64,000 bases of DNA from Alteribacter aurantiacus DSM 18675 (GTDB taxonomy: Bacteria; Bacillota; Bacilli; Bacillales; Salisediminibacteriaceae), in contig NZ_KE386941.1 of the NCBI RefSeq assembly GCF_000429705.1, positions 2,262,124-2,326,123 of the forward strand, read 5' to 3'. The notes below the pieces were generated by a model. It ran no database searches. It was not told the DNA's origin and saw only the letters and a program-made list of their open reading frames with translations. Below are positions 51,959-61,065 of the stretch, one piece after another (within the stretch, counting starts at the first letter, position 1; the number at the start of each line of letters is the position of its first letter). Made by a program: the position numbers and the translations under genes.

Positions 51959-52997
51959 TCGTGGTCACCTCTTCTTGTGCAACTTTGTCAGACAACGCTT
52001 CTTTAAACGCTTCTGTAAGCATAGGGACAATCGTAAAGGCATCCCCCACAACGCCATAATGAGCTGCGTTAAAAATCGGAGCTTCTTTGTCGTTATTAAT
52101 CGCTACTATAAGCTCTGAATTTTGCATGCCCACAATGTGCTGAATGGCTCCGGAAATACCGATCGCGATATATACTTTGGGAGTGACTGTAGCCCCGGTC
52201 TGTCCTACTTGATGATCGTGACCGCATATGCCTGCTTCGACAACGTCGCGGCTCGCTCCTACAGTGGCATTTAAAATGTCAGCCAATTCCTTGACCATGG
52301 CAAAGCCTTTCTCGTCTTTAATTCCTTTGCCTGCTGCAACAATGACGGTTGCTTCTTCAAGATTGACCGCTTTTTTAGCGTCTTTTACAATTTTTAAAAC
52401 CTTTGTTTGGAGATCGTCTTCTTTTACATCTATTTCTTCTACAATAACCTCTCCTGTTCTTCCCGCTTGTAAAGGTAGACGCTTAATGACCTTTGGCCTG
52501 ACCGTCGCCATTTGCGGGCGATGCTTTTTACAAAGAATGGTCGCCATGATATTGCCACCAAAGGCCGGTCTGCTTGCTTCAAACAATCGTTTCTCTACAT
52601 CCACATCCATTAGAGTGGTATCGGCTGTCAAGCCACACAGGACATCTGTGGCTACTGCACTTGCCAAGTCTTTTCCGTTGGATGTAGCCCCATAGAGAAA
52701 GATTTCTGGCTTGAATTTCCTCACTAAATCTCCTACTGCTTTCATATACGTTTCTGTTCGGTAGTATTTTAAAACGGGATTGTCGATCAAATAGACTTTA
52801 TCCGCTCCCGATTCAAACACTTCTTTCGTTAGATGTGATACTCCGTCTCCAAGTAACACCCCACACAACTCTACATCCAATTTATCGGCCAGGTCCCGGC
52901 CCGCAGCCAAAAGTTCTAGCCCTACATCAAGTAGCTGTTCTTCTTTTTGTTCGATAAATACCCATACTCCTCGGTAATCATCAATGTTTACTTTCAC
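51951..52997 (-). CDS. fixB: FixB, electron-transfer flavoprotein alpha-like subunit
   Basis: The 348-aa ETF-alpha protein has the FAD-binding C-terminal segment GHDHQVGQTGATVTPKVYIA with GISGAIQHIVGM. The long form with FixA and FixC neighbours marks it as FixB rather than the housekeeping EtfA. It lies two bases after fixA. Confidence 0.93.
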   Translation of the reverse strand: MKVNIDDYRGVWVFIEQKEEQLLDVGLELLAAGRDLADKLDVELCGVLLGDGVSHLTKEVFESGADKVYLIDNPVLKYYRTETYMKAVGDLVRKFKPEIFLYGATSNGKDLASAVATDVLCGLTADTTLMDVDVEKRLFEASRPAFGGNIMATILCKKHRPQMATVRPKVIKRLPLQAGRTGEVIVEEIDVKEDDLQTKVLKIVKDAKKAVNLEEATVIVAAGKGIKDEKGFAMVKELADILNATVGASRDVVEAGICGHDHQVGQTGATVTPKVYIAIGISGAIQHIVGMQNSELIVAINNDKEAPIFNAAHYGVVGDAFTIVPMLTEAFKEALSDKVAQEEVTTNG

Positions 52998-52999
52998 TG

Positions 53000-53836
53000 T
53001 TAATCCCCGCCTTTCCCCACAAACAATTCCCGTTCTTTTAAAAGAACCCGGACCATCTCTTTCACTTGCTTTTCTGCGTCACCATCCAAAAGTGTTGCCC
53101 CTTTGCTTTTTTCAGGTGGCCACATCTTCCCAACAATCGTTGGAGAGCCTTTCAAGCCAAGTTGTTTAATGTCCACGTCGTCCAAATCATCCACAGTCCA
53201 AACGGTCGGTTCATATCGGGCAGCTCGAATCACGTTAGGCAGTGGCGAATAGCTCACATCGTTAATTTCTTTTTCAACGGTTAATAGACATGGAAGCGTA
53301 GATTCAATCAGCTCGTATCCTTCCTCTACTTTGCGGTGAACACGAATTCGGTTTTCGACCCTATTCACTTCGGCTACACGATTCACACATGTTAGTGGAG
53401 GAATACCGAGCCTTCTAGCAATCCCGGGACCTGTTTGTCCTGTATCACCATCGATGGCGTGCTTACCGCATAAAATCAGATCAACGCCTTCAAGGCTTTG
53501 AATTTTCTCGATTGCTTTGTAAAGAGCATAGCTGGTTGCTAGAGTATCCGCTCCTGCAAAACGGCGATCAGATATCAAGATGCCTTCGTCAGCTCCGATT
53601 TCGACACATTTTCGAATCGCATTTCTTGCCTGTGGAGGACCCATGGAAAGGACAGTGACTTTCCCTCCGTGAATATCTCTAAGTCTGACCGCTTCTTCAA
53701 CGGCATGAGCATCATAGGGGTTCAAGATCGCTGGTGCACTTGATCGATCCAGGGTATTCGTCTTTGGGTTCACTTTAATGATCTTCGTATCAGGTACTTG
53801 TTTGATGCAAACGAGGATGTGCAATGGTCTCTTCAT
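53000..53836 (-). CDS. fixA: FixA, electron-transfer flavoprotein beta-like subunit
   Basis: The 278-aa ETF-beta protein contains ILVCIKQVPDTKIIKVNP and LILCGKHAIDGDTGQTGPGI, the NAD/flavin-binding segments of FixA. The ATG at 53836 has its Shine-Dalgarno (AAAGG) directly adjacent, so TTG 53824 (MHILVCIKQVPD, the usual family start) may be the real start. It heads the operon fixABCX. This complex bifurcates electrons from NADH to quinone and a low-potential ferredoxin. No nif or carnitine genes are nearby. Confidence 0.93.
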   Translation of the reverse strand: MKRPLHILVCIKQVPDTKIIKVNPKTNTLDRSSAPAILNPYDAHAVEEAVRLRDIHGGKVTVLSMGPPQARNAIRKCVEIGADEGILISDRRFAGADTLATSYALYKAIEKIQSLEGVDLILCGKHAIDGDTGQTGPGIARRLGIPPLTCVNRVAEVNRVENRIRVHRKVEEGYELIESTLPCLLTVEKEINDVSYSPLPNVIRAARYEPTVWTVDDLDDVDIKQLGLKGSPTIVGKMWPPEKSKGATLLDGDAEKQVKEMVRVLLKERELFVGKGGD

Positions 53837-53987
53837 CCTTTCTATGGAACGTCGTAATCTATGTGCAGTTCGTTGATGACTTTATGAAAGTGATTGTGTA
53901 TCGGTTCACGAACTCTAAAACAACCACTCTACTTTCATCTATATGTAACAAAAAAAGACTTATTCGAGCCAAGCCTCTTCTCGGAAC

Positions 53988-54125
53988 CTCACATTTACAC
54001 AATTGTTCGCGGGTCAGACCCCGCTTCTACGTCATGTGAAAAGAAAAGAGTGGATGGCCAATAAGAGAGAGAAAACCGAAAGAAGCCGCCAAATTTGCTT
54101 AACTTGATGGCTATGGGGACAGTCC
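53988..54125. repeat. Composite of the GGGGTCTGACCCC element ends
   Basis: 53991-54022 is an inverted copy of the sequence following the element's right end at 47691 (GACCC-CGAACAATTGTGTAAA). 54078-54120 repeats AAGAAGCCGCCAAATTTGC and CTTAACTTGATGGCTATGGGGAC from 47640-47681 in direct orientation. It may be a rearranged remnant of the same element, between fixA and the DUF3006 terminator. The rest of 53837-54182 shows nothing else. Confidence 0.6.
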
Positions 54126-54144
54126 CCCATCGCTTTAGAGCGCG

Positions 54145-54178
54145 AAAATCCCCTTGCCATCATACTGGCAAGGGGAAC
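54145..54178 (-). terminator. Terminator after the DUF3006 gene
   Basis: TCCCCTTGCCA (54149-54159) pairs perfectly with TGGCAAGGGGA (54166-54176); TTTTCG follows on the minus strand. Confidence 0.85.
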
Positions 54179-54182
54179 GAGG

Positions 54183-54449
54183 TTATCGTTTAAATTTGCT
54201 TCCTTTTTTCTTCTTCAGAAGGTCCATTTTTGATTGGATCGACGTCTTCATGGTCTTTGTTTTTTCTTCGTCTAAAACTACACTTGATATAGTGTCCTCG
54301 ACGAGAGTAACAATAAACCAATCTCCTTCTTTACTTTTAGGAGGAATTTTTTGAACGGGAAGAATGACTTCTCTCTCCTCTTCACCGACCAACAGCACCG
54401 CCCATTGTCCATCTTCTATGCGATCGAGGACAGCTTGTTTTTTACCCAT
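54183..54449 (-). CDS. DUF3006 family protein
   Basis: This 88-aa protein starts GKKQAVLDRIEDGQWAVLLV and has the EGDWFIVTL motif of the DUF3006 family, small SH3-like proteins of Firmicutes, ending in a Lys-rich tail. The function is unknown. The start follows GAAGGGCG. It is 18 bases after the ABC permease gene and may be part of that operon. Confidence 0.8.
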   Translation of the reverse strand: MGKKQAVLDRIEDGQWAVLLVGEEEREVILPVQKIPPKSKEGDWFIVTLVEDTISSVVLDEEKTKTMKTSIQSKMDLLKKKKGSKFKR

Positions 54450-54467
54450 ACAATCACGCCCTTCTTC

Positions 54468-55247
54468 CTATGAAATCACTTCTTTACGTTTCACTATAGA
54501 CACACTCAGAAAAATCATACCTGTTATCAATACGATCGTCACAGTCGTTGGTAGCCACACAAGAGCCTCCGTCTCGCCTGTCCGTAGCAAATCACTGCTA
54601 TGGGAGGTAAGCATGCCAGGAGACCACTGGATTAGATCTGGGAGGAATCCGCTAATGATAGACAATACAATAGCCATTCCAATTGTTAAGAAAGCGACCG
54701 CACCTGATGACTTAAAGAGGGAACTAAACAAGATCACTAATGTCATAATAAACATAACCCATAATAAGAAAAGTAGCGCCCCTAAAACAATATCTAAAAT
54801 GGGCACCGATTCGATTAGCAAGAACGTATAATAAATCGCACTCATCAATCCGAGCACATAGGAAGCGGTGACCAAAGTTAGCATGGCAGCCCATTTCGTC
54901 GTGATTACATTCCCGTACGATACAGGCTTTACAAGAACCATTGCCCACGTTCCTTGCGTACGCTCACTTACAATGGTTCCCATAAAAGCCAGTACGAGTA
55001 CCAGCATGCCGATCTGGCTAAACTGGCCGAGCGTATCGGCAAGCACCTGACCGCCACCAGGGAGGGGAATATCGATAACCGCTCCTTCTGGCAAACCACC
55101 GAATTGCTCCAAAATATCCGGCAAATAATAAGCAGTCACAGGTTGAGTCATCCCAAGGAGCATAAAAACAAGGGGGACCCAAAGCCACTTAAAGCTCCGC
55201 CACTGTTCACTTAACTCTTTTTTATACATCACTGTCCACTGTCTCAT
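54468..55247 (-). CDS. ABC-2 type transporter permease (YxlG-like)
   Basis: This 259-aa protein has about six membrane helices, including QIGMLVLVLAFMGTIVSERT and the conserved ERTQGTWAMVLVKPVS motif of ABC-2 permeases. It overlaps the ATPase gene by four bases. With the PLDc_N protein and ATPase upstream it corresponds to B. subtilis yxlE-yxlF-yxlG. Confidence 0.87.
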   Translation of the reverse strand: MRQWTVMYKKELSEQWRSFKWLWVPLVFMLLGMTQPVTAYYLPDILEQFGGLPEGAVIDIPLPGGGQVLADTLGQFSQIGMLVLVLAFMGTIVSERTQGTWAMVLVKPVSYGNVITTKWAAMLTLVTASYVLGLMSAIYYTFLLIESVPILDIVLGALLFLLWVMFIMTLVILFSSLFKSSGAVAFLTIGMAIVLSIISGFLPDLIQWSPGMLTSHSSDLLRTGETEALVWLPTTVTIVLITGMIFLSVSIVKRKEVIS

Positions 55248-56149
55248 GATTTCGTCACCTGCATAAACAAATCCTCCAAACTTGTTTTCACAATTTCAAA
55301 CCGGACGGGCGCTAATCCGTGGAATTTTGGGTCTTGAAGGATTGCCTCTCTACTTAATGTCAAATCGCTCACAGTAAGCGTGACAGCTTTGCCTTTTACG
55401 TCCATATGTCTAACCCATTCTTTTTCCAACAGGGTACTGGACCATTGCTTGATTTCTCGTTCGGTTTCAATATGGATTGCCGGTTGCTGATAGTTTCTTT
55501 GCAATTCTCCGAGCGTCCCCTCAGCTACGACCTCTCCTTCTTTCATGATATAAATATCATCACAAATCTCTTCTGCATCATGAAGGACGTGCGTTGAAAA
55601 TAGAATCGTCGTTTTGGTCTTCAATTCCCTCATTAATTCCAAGACTTCTCTACGTCCGTGAGGATCTAGAGCCGACACAGGCTCATCGAGCATGACGACT
55701 TTTGGATCATTTATTAGCGCTTGGGCAATACCCAGTCGTTGCTTCATACCTCCTGAATATCCTGCGATTTTTTTCTTGGCTCCATCTGTAAGTCCTACAA
55801 GAGATAGAAGGTCTTCTCCTTTTCTAATGGCTTCTTTTTTCGACAAACCACACAATTGCCCCACATAAACCAAATACTCGATACCACTCATCCACCCATA
55901 AAAGGCAGGATATTGGGGTAAATAACCGATCATTTGTCGATGATCCGTCTCTTCCTGATCTTTGAAGATCACTTTTCCATCGCTTGGTTTTAATAGTCCT
56001 CCAAGCATGGACAGAGTTGTTGTTTTTCCGGCACCATTAGGACCAAGGAGAGCCGTGCACACCCCTTCTCGAATGTTTAGGTTCAGCCGGTTAACGACAG
56101 GTACACCACCAAATGTTTTCGTCATGTTTTTTGTTTCAAGTACGTACAT
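55244..56149 (-). CDS. ABC transporter ATP-binding protein (YxlF-like)
   Basis: The 301-aa ATPase has Walker A GPNGAGKTT near 36-44, signature YSGGMKQRLGIAQALI near 131, Walker B VVMLDEPVSALDPHG and a C-terminal accessory domain. Its ATG shares a base with the upstream stop (TAATG). It pairs with the ABC-2 permease. Confidence 0.9.
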   Translation of the reverse strand: MYVLETKNMTKTFGGVPVVNRLNLNIREGVCTALLGPNGAGKTTTLSMLGGLLKPSDGKVIFKDQEETDHRQMIGYLPQYPAFYGWMSGIEYLVYVGQLCGLSKKEAIRKGEDLLSLVGLTDGAKKKIAGYSGGMKQRLGIAQALINDPKVVMLDEPVSALDPHGRREVLELMRELKTKTTILFSTHVLHDAEEICDDIYIMKEGEVVAEGTLGELQRNYQQPAIHIETEREIKQWSSTLLEKEWVRHMDVKGKAVTLTVSDLTLSREAILQDPKFHGLAPVRFEIVKTSLEDLFMQVTKS

Positions 56150-56340
56150 TAATCCGTTTTCCTTCCGAAGATAAAGTATGCGATCGGTCCGATCGTATTA
56201 AACACAACAATGACGATAGCCCACACCCACTTTTCCCCATTCACCTGGTCTCGCTTCACTAAATCCAATAGTGCCACAGTCATAAGAATCAGTTGTATAG
56301 CAATAAGTGGAGCAACTACACCCCAGTTGATCATATCCAT
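56149..56340 (-). CDS. PLDc_N domain membrane protein (YxlE-like)
   Basis: This 63-aa protein has two membrane helices and the PLDc_N signature WVWAIVIVVFNTIGPIAYFI, as in YxlE. In B. subtilis YxlE is a negative regulator of sigma-Y in the sigY-yxlCDEFG operon. Here sigY, yxlC and yxlD are absent. The start follows GGGGGAATGAATA. Confidence 0.85.
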   Translation of the reverse strand: MDMINWGVVAPLIAIQLILMTVALLDLVKRDQVNGEKWVWAIVIVVFNTIGPIAYFIFGRKTD

Positions 56341-56484
56341 TATTCATTCCCCCAATTGTATCTACTTTTAATTCCCATATATTTTCTACGTATAAAGCTA
56401 AACAAAAGTTTCACCTGCGTATGGTTTAACCCTCACTATGATACACTGAATTTAAAGCCTTAATAAAGTGAGTGTGAATCGACA

Positions 56485-57786
56485 ATGGTAAAAAAAGTAT
56501 TCATGCTTTCAAGTATCCTTTTACCACTTTTCTTCTTTTTTCAACAAAATGAAGGCATGGTAGAAGAAATGACAAAAGCACCAGAACGCACTGTTCAAGT
56601 GATGAGTACGAAAGACACGCTTCCTACGGAGGAATCTTTCTCTGTTTTAGCCGAAAAGCTCAAAGGTATCCCCTATAACGGCCGAGGAGACGAACCGACA
56701 GAAGGGTTTTCTACTGCGACCTTGACTAAATACATGTATAACCGTGTAGAGAACGTTCAGTTATCCCGCCACGCCCATCTTCAACAAGAGTTAGGGGAGA
56801 AGGTAAAAAAGAAAAACCTCAAAGAAGGAGACCTTGTCTTTTTCAAAGGAGAAGAAAGTACACTTACCGGAATCTATTTAGAAAACGGCTCTTTTATAAC
56901 AGCAACAAAAGACGGCGTCGCGTTACGTAACCTTTCTGAAGATAGGTATTGGAAAGGTCGATTTATTGAAGGAAAACGATTAACAGATAAAGAGAAAAAG
57001 ATGCTTACGCCAAGAACGCATCAGAGTCACGATCACCCAGCCATATCAGACGCTCTTTCTCTCCTCGATCGGCCTTACAAATTAACAGGAGATACGCTCG
57101 CTGCCTTTGACTGTTCCTTTTTGGTCCAACATGCATTTGAATCGATGGATATACACCTCCCGAGAATTACCTATCACCAATACGAGGTTGGCAAAAGCAT
57201 TCCTTTAAAAGAAGCTCTGCCAGGTGATGTGATTTACTTTTCCGGTACGTGGCAAGAAGGAATTTCTCATACAGGTATTTACTTAGGCGATCGCTTCTTT
57301 ATCCATGCAAGTGGTGAAGAGGGGAAAACAACAATTTCTTACCTTGGAGAGTCATGGATGAAGCACTTTACCGGTGTGAAACGGTTCGACCATTTAAAAG
57401 TCGATCGAGAACATCCTATCGTCGATCGGGCGTATCAATTATTGAATATCCCTTATGAAAAGAAAGGGAAATCGCCGAATAGTGGATTTGATCGAAGTGG
57501 CTTTCTTCACTATGTCATGTCTCCATATGACACTGCTTTTCCGCAAACGTTAAAGAGGCAATGGCAGTATGGAAGTCAAGTTAAAGAAGGAGAGCAACAG
57601 CCTGGGGATGTTTATTTTTTCCGCTCAGACAACAACAATCCCCTCCCAGCCGTCTATATCGGAAATGACCAGCTGATCGTTCTTAGAGAAGATGACGGGG
57701 TGTCTATTATCGACCCAAGGTTTAGTCATTACTGGACAAAAGACAAGCTTATGGGTATTAAACGATATGAAGTTGGACGTGGATAA
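56485..57786 (+). CDS. Triple NlpC/P60-like cell-wall protein, only the middle domain complete
   Basis: This 433-aa protein has a hydrophobic N-terminus (signal or anchor, residues 5-20) and three successive NlpC/P60-like units. Domain 1 (about 50-165) has GFSTATL at 74-80 instead of the DCSGL nucleophile motif. Domain 2 (about 183-300) keeps FDCSFLVQHAF with Cys210, SHTGIYLG with His262 and FIHASG with His274, so it should be an active gamma-D-Glu-diamino-acid peptidase. Domain 3 (about 308-430) has GFDRSGFL at 334 with Arg replacing Cys and lacks the His. It probably cleaves peptidoglycan stem peptides, with the dead domains as binding modules. Confidence 0.82.
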   Translation: MVKKVFMLSSILLPLFFFFQQNEGMVEEMTKAPERTVQVMSTKDTLPTEESFSVLAEKLKGIPYNGRGDEPTEGFSTATLTKYMYNRVENVQLSRHAHLQQELGEKVKKKNLKEGDLVFFKGEESTLTGIYLENGSFITATKDGVALRNLSEDRYWKGRFIEGKRLTDKEKKMLTPRTHQSHDHPAISDALSLLDRPYKLTGDTLAAFDCSFLVQHAFESMDIHLPRITYHQYEVGKSIPLKEALPGDVIYFSGTWQEGISHTGIYLGDRFFIHASGEEGKTTISYLGESWMKHFTGVKRFDHLKVDREHPIVDRAYQLLNIPYEKKGKSPNSGFDRSGFLHYVMSPYDTAFPQTLKRQWQYGSQVKEGEQQPGDVYFFRSDNNNPLPAVYIGNDQLIVLREDDGVSIIDPRFSHYWTKDKLMGIKRYEVGRG

Positions 57787-57849
57787 AGTACGCCTAAATG
57801 AACGGATCCATATGAAAGACAAACGATAGTAACCTCAAAATACAAAAGA

Positions 57850-57888
57850 AACCAGCCACTTCTTCCATCGAAGTGGCTGGGTTTTTCC
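57850..57888 (+). terminator. Terminator after the NlpC/P60 gene
   Basis: CCAGCCACTTC (57852-57862) pairs perfectly with GAAGTGGCTGG (57870-57880), followed by GTTTTT. Confidence 0.9.
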
Positions 57889-57939
57889 TCTCACGTTAAG
57901 GGTACTTTGTATATGAGAGATGAATGCTAAAAGAGTCAC

Positions 57940-57980
57940 ACACAGCTGAAAAAGTTGTTTTGTACTTTTTCAATAGCCTC
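57940..57980. repeat. Hairpin of the GAAAAAGT family (copy 3)
   Basis: CTGAAAAAGT (57945-57954 region) faces ACTTTTTCAA (57964-57973), followed by TAGCCTC. It is related to the copies at 1219 and 39267. Confidence 0.5.
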
Positions 57981-58062
57981 ATCCTTAATCATCAAAGGCA
58001 TTGGAAAAGGGTAACGTTCGACCTTTTTTAGCGCTTTCAATCACCTCTAAGGAGATCAAGTC

Positions 58063-59535
58063 ATGAAATGGATTAGAAAAGATAAATGGGCTCTCTTTTA
58101 TACATCCCTTCTTCTGCTCATCATACTTCTAACTGCTGTTGGGATATATGGATTAATGAAACCTCTCCCGGAGAGTGTGAGCTTTGAGGGAGAAGACCAC
58201 GAGATCCCTGATGCACAATTTTATTATGATTTGACATATCAAACGAAAGACGGTGATTGGGTATCGGACCAGTCTATTTTTGATGAAATCATAGAAGTTA
58301 TTAATAGAGCCGATTCCTATCTCCTTTTGGACATGTTTTTATTTAACGCCTATCACGACCGAGATGAAGAGATGCCAGAGATAAGTAAGCGTGTGACTGA
58401 GGCTTTACTGTCAAAAAAAGAAAGCAACCCGGACATTGAAATTATCTTTATCACTGACGAATTCAATACTGGCTACGGCTCTCATGATTCAATACACTTA
58501 GTTCAGCTCGAGGAGGCAGGCATTCATACAGTCATCAGTGACCTTACACCGCTAAGGGATGGGAAACCGGTTTACTCTGCGTTTTATCGAACGTTTTTTC
58601 AATGGTTCGGCCGTGGGGAAAACGGTTGGATTTCTCACCCTTTGAGCGAAGAAGCTCCCTCATTAACTGCACGTTCTTATCTAAAGCTACTTAACTTGAA
58701 AGCCAATCATCGAAAGCTTGTGGTATCTGACAAAGAAGCCTTCGTCACCTCAGCAAACCCTCATGATGGAAGTGGACTTTATAGCAATATCGGCTTTCGA
58801 GTTACAGGGTCGGTGATCAAAGACATTTGGGCAGCAGAAAAGGCAGTCGCTTCTTTTTCCACAGATGAACCTTTGCCCTTTCCGAGCGACGAGGACTTTC
58901 TTTATGACGAGAGAGCTGAAGAAATAGACAATGGCGATGATCGCGTGATCGCTCGTCACTTGACCGAAAGCAGCGTGAAAAATCATGTGATTGAGGCGAT
59001 TGAATATTCAGCAACAGATGACCTCATTTACATAGGTGTATACTATCTTGCCAAAGACCCAATTGCGGATGCCTTACTTGAAGCGTCAAGACGAGGGGTG
59101 GATATCCGTATTGTTCTAGACCCTAACAGCTATTCCTTTTCACAAGAAACTCACGGCCTTCCAAATAGACCTTCTGCGAAACATATTCATGAAGAGTCCA
59201 ATGGGCACATTGATATTCGGTGGTTCAACATTGATAAAGAACAATACCATACAAAACTTATGTTTGTTCAAAAACAAGAGGAGTCTATCATGATCGGTGG
59301 CTCTTCAAACTTTACCCGAAGAAACATGGATGACTTTAATCTAGATGCAAGTATCAAATTGACGGCATCAAACGAATCCTCTCTTTCAGACAGTGTTCTA
59401 CAGTATTTTGAAAAGATATGGACTAACGAAGACGGCCTCTACACCCTTCCACTTGAAGAGTACGAAGATGACCTCTCCTTTTGGAAACCAGCTGTTTTCA
59501 GACTTCAGCAATGGCTATATTTCACAACCTATTAA
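58063..59535 (+). CDS. Membrane-anchored phospholipase D-like protein
   Basis: The 490-aa protein has one N-terminal membrane anchor (residues 10-30) and two PLD catalytic regions. The first is complete: HRKLVVSD at 216-223. In the second, HTKLMFVQ at 396-403, the usual Asp is Gln, although the downstream GGSSNFTRRNMDD is kept. Family members hydrolyse phosphodiester bonds of phospholipids or act as cardiolipin synthases. The length and anchor resemble the latter loosely, but the YWR-type pattern is missing. The start follows AAGGAG. Confidence 0.85.
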   Translation: MKWIRKDKWALFYTSLLLLIILLTAVGIYGLMKPLPESVSFEGEDHEIPDAQFYYDLTYQTKDGDWVSDQSIFDEIIEVINRADSYLLLDMFLFNAYHDRDEEMPEISKRVTEALLSKKESNPDIEIIFITDEFNTGYGSHDSIHLVQLEEAGIHTVISDLTPLRDGKPVYSAFYRTFFQWFGRGENGWISHPLSEEAPSLTARSYLKLLNLKANHRKLVVSDKEAFVTSANPHDGSGLYSNIGFRVTGSVIKDIWAAEKAVASFSTDEPLPFPSDEDFLYDERAEEIDNGDDRVIARHLTESSVKNHVIEAIEYSATDDLIYIGVYYLAKDPIADALLEASRRGVDIRIVLDPNSYSFSQETHGLPNRPSAKHIHEESNGHIDIRWFNIDKEQYHTKLMFVQKQEESIMIGGSSNFTRRNMDDFNLDASIKLTASNESSLSDSVLQYFEKIWTNEDGLYTLPLEEYEDDLSFWKPAVFRLQQWLYFTTY

Positions 59536-59540
59536 GTCCT

Positions 59541-59580
59541 AAAAAAATCCCCCTGCCGAAATGGCGAGGGGGATTCGTTA
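59541..59580. terminator. Bidirectional terminator between the PLD gene and gapN
   Basis: AATCCCCCTGCC pairs with GGCGAGGGGGATT (one mismatch) around GAAAT, with seven A to the left. Confidence 0.85.
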
Positions 59581-59583
59581 TGA

Positions 59584-61029
59584 TTAAAGGTTAATGACTG
59601 TTACTTTGTCACGAAGCATGGAATCAATACTACGTCCAATTCCTTGAACACCTTGTCCTGAGTTTTTCACACCTAGGAATGGGAAGTGGTCAGGTCCACG
59701 AGAAGTCTTACCGTTTAACTGAACAGTACCAACTTCTAGTTTATCCGCGATCTTAAAGGCATCGTCCATGTTTTGAGTAAAGATACTTGCCTGAAGCCCA
59801 AATTCATTGCGACGCTCTAGTTCAATCGCTTCAAATGCGCTGTTAATGCGTACGATTGGAAGAACCGGTCCGAACTGCTCTTCCCATGCCACACGCATAT
59901 CCTCTGTTACATTGTCGAGTAGTGTTGGTTGAACCAAGTTATCTTGACGATCGCCAGATAAAACGACTGTTGCTCCTTTTTCTTTTGCATCTTCGATAAG
60001 TGATTCAACATAGTCAGCTGATCTGTCATCAATTAATGGTACAACACCTGCACCTTCAGATGCTTTACCAACTTTAAGACCTTCAATGTTTTCTTTTACT
60101 TTCGCTACAAGTTCATCAGCTACGCTATCCATCACCAGTACACGTTTGATTGCTGTACAACGTTGACCTGAGTAGCTGAATGCTCCAGCGACAATTTCTT
60201 TCGCTGCCTTATCAAGGTCAGCATCTTCAAGTACGATAGCAGGATCTTTCCCTCCAAGCTCGAGTACCACAGGAATCATGGAAGCTTGTTTCGCAATATG
60301 CTTCCCTGTCTCTGTACCTCCTGTGAAGCTGATCATGTCTACATCAGTGTGTGTCACGATGAAATCACCGATCACTGAACCTCTACCTGTAACAACGTTT
60401 AGTACACCTTTTGGAAGGCCGGCTTTTACAAGTGCTTCAATCATCTTAATTCCACTGATTGCACCTTGAGTAGCAGGCTTGAACAATACTGTGTTTCCTG
60501 TAACAAGTGCAGGTGCAATCTTAGCAGCTGCAAGGTTAACCGGGTAGTTAAATGGTGAAATAGCAAGGACAACACCATGTGGAACCTTTTGAATCATCGC
60601 TTTTTTGTTCTTACCGCCACCAGGGAATCCATCCCCAGTCATGTATTCACCTTTTACACGAAGTCCCTGTTCAGCAGTGTAACGAATTAATTCAGCTGTA
60701 CGTGTTACTTCCCCTTTAGCTGAAGACAACCCCTTACCTACTTCGCGCTGAATCACATCTCCAATTTCATCTTCCATTTTCTCAAGCTCATCAGCCCAAC
60801 GATGTAACAACGCTACACGCTCATCCAGTGGTGTTTCTGCCCACTCGACCTGCGCAGCTTTTGTAGATCGTGCTGCTTCATCTGTTTCCCCTTGCGTCAT
60901 GGAAGGAACATAACCAACAATGCTTTTGTCGTCAGGAGACAGAATTTCAATTGTCTTGCCTGATTCACTTTCTTTCCATTCATTATTTAGTAAAAATGAG
61001 TACGTTTTATGATCTTGACGAGTTGCCAT
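59584..61029 (-). CDS. gapN: NADP-dependent non-phosphorylating glyceraldehyde-3-phosphate dehydrogenase
   Basis: The 481-aa aldehyde dehydrogenase has catalytic Glu257 in LELGGKDPAIV and Cys291 in SYSGQRCTAIKR. The C-terminal QLNGKTSRGPDHFPFLGVKN with GVQGIGRS is diagnostic for GapN. It oxidises glyceraldehyde-3-phosphate directly to 3-phosphoglycerate, making NADPH at the cost of one ATP. The start follows TGGAGTG. Two palindromes at the promoter suggest tight control. Confidence 0.95.
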   Translation of the reverse strand: MATRQDHKTYSFLLNNEWKESESGKTIEILSPDDKSIVGYVPSMTQGETDEAARSTKAAQVEWAETPLDERVALLHRWADELEKMEDEIGDVIQREVGKGLSSAKGEVTRTAELIRYTAEQGLRVKGEYMTGDGFPGGGKNKKAMIQKVPHGVVLAISPFNYPVNLAAAKIAPALVTGNTVLFKPATQGAISGIKMIEALVKAGLPKGVLNVVTGRGSVIGDFIVTHTDVDMISFTGGTETGKHIAKQASMIPVVLELGGKDPAIVLEDADLDKAAKEIVAGAFSYSGQRCTAIKRVLVMDSVADELVAKVKENIEGLKVGKASEGAGVVPLIDDRSADYVESLIEDAKEKGATVVLSGDRQDNLVQPTLLDNVTEDMRVAWEEQFGPVLPIVRINSAFEAIELERRNEFGLQASIFTQNMDDAFKIADKLEVGTVQLNGKTSRGPDHFPFLGVKNSGQGVQGIGRSIDSMLRDKVTVINL

Positions 61030-61065
61030 GATTAAATCACTCCATTAAAGGTTAGAATTTATATG

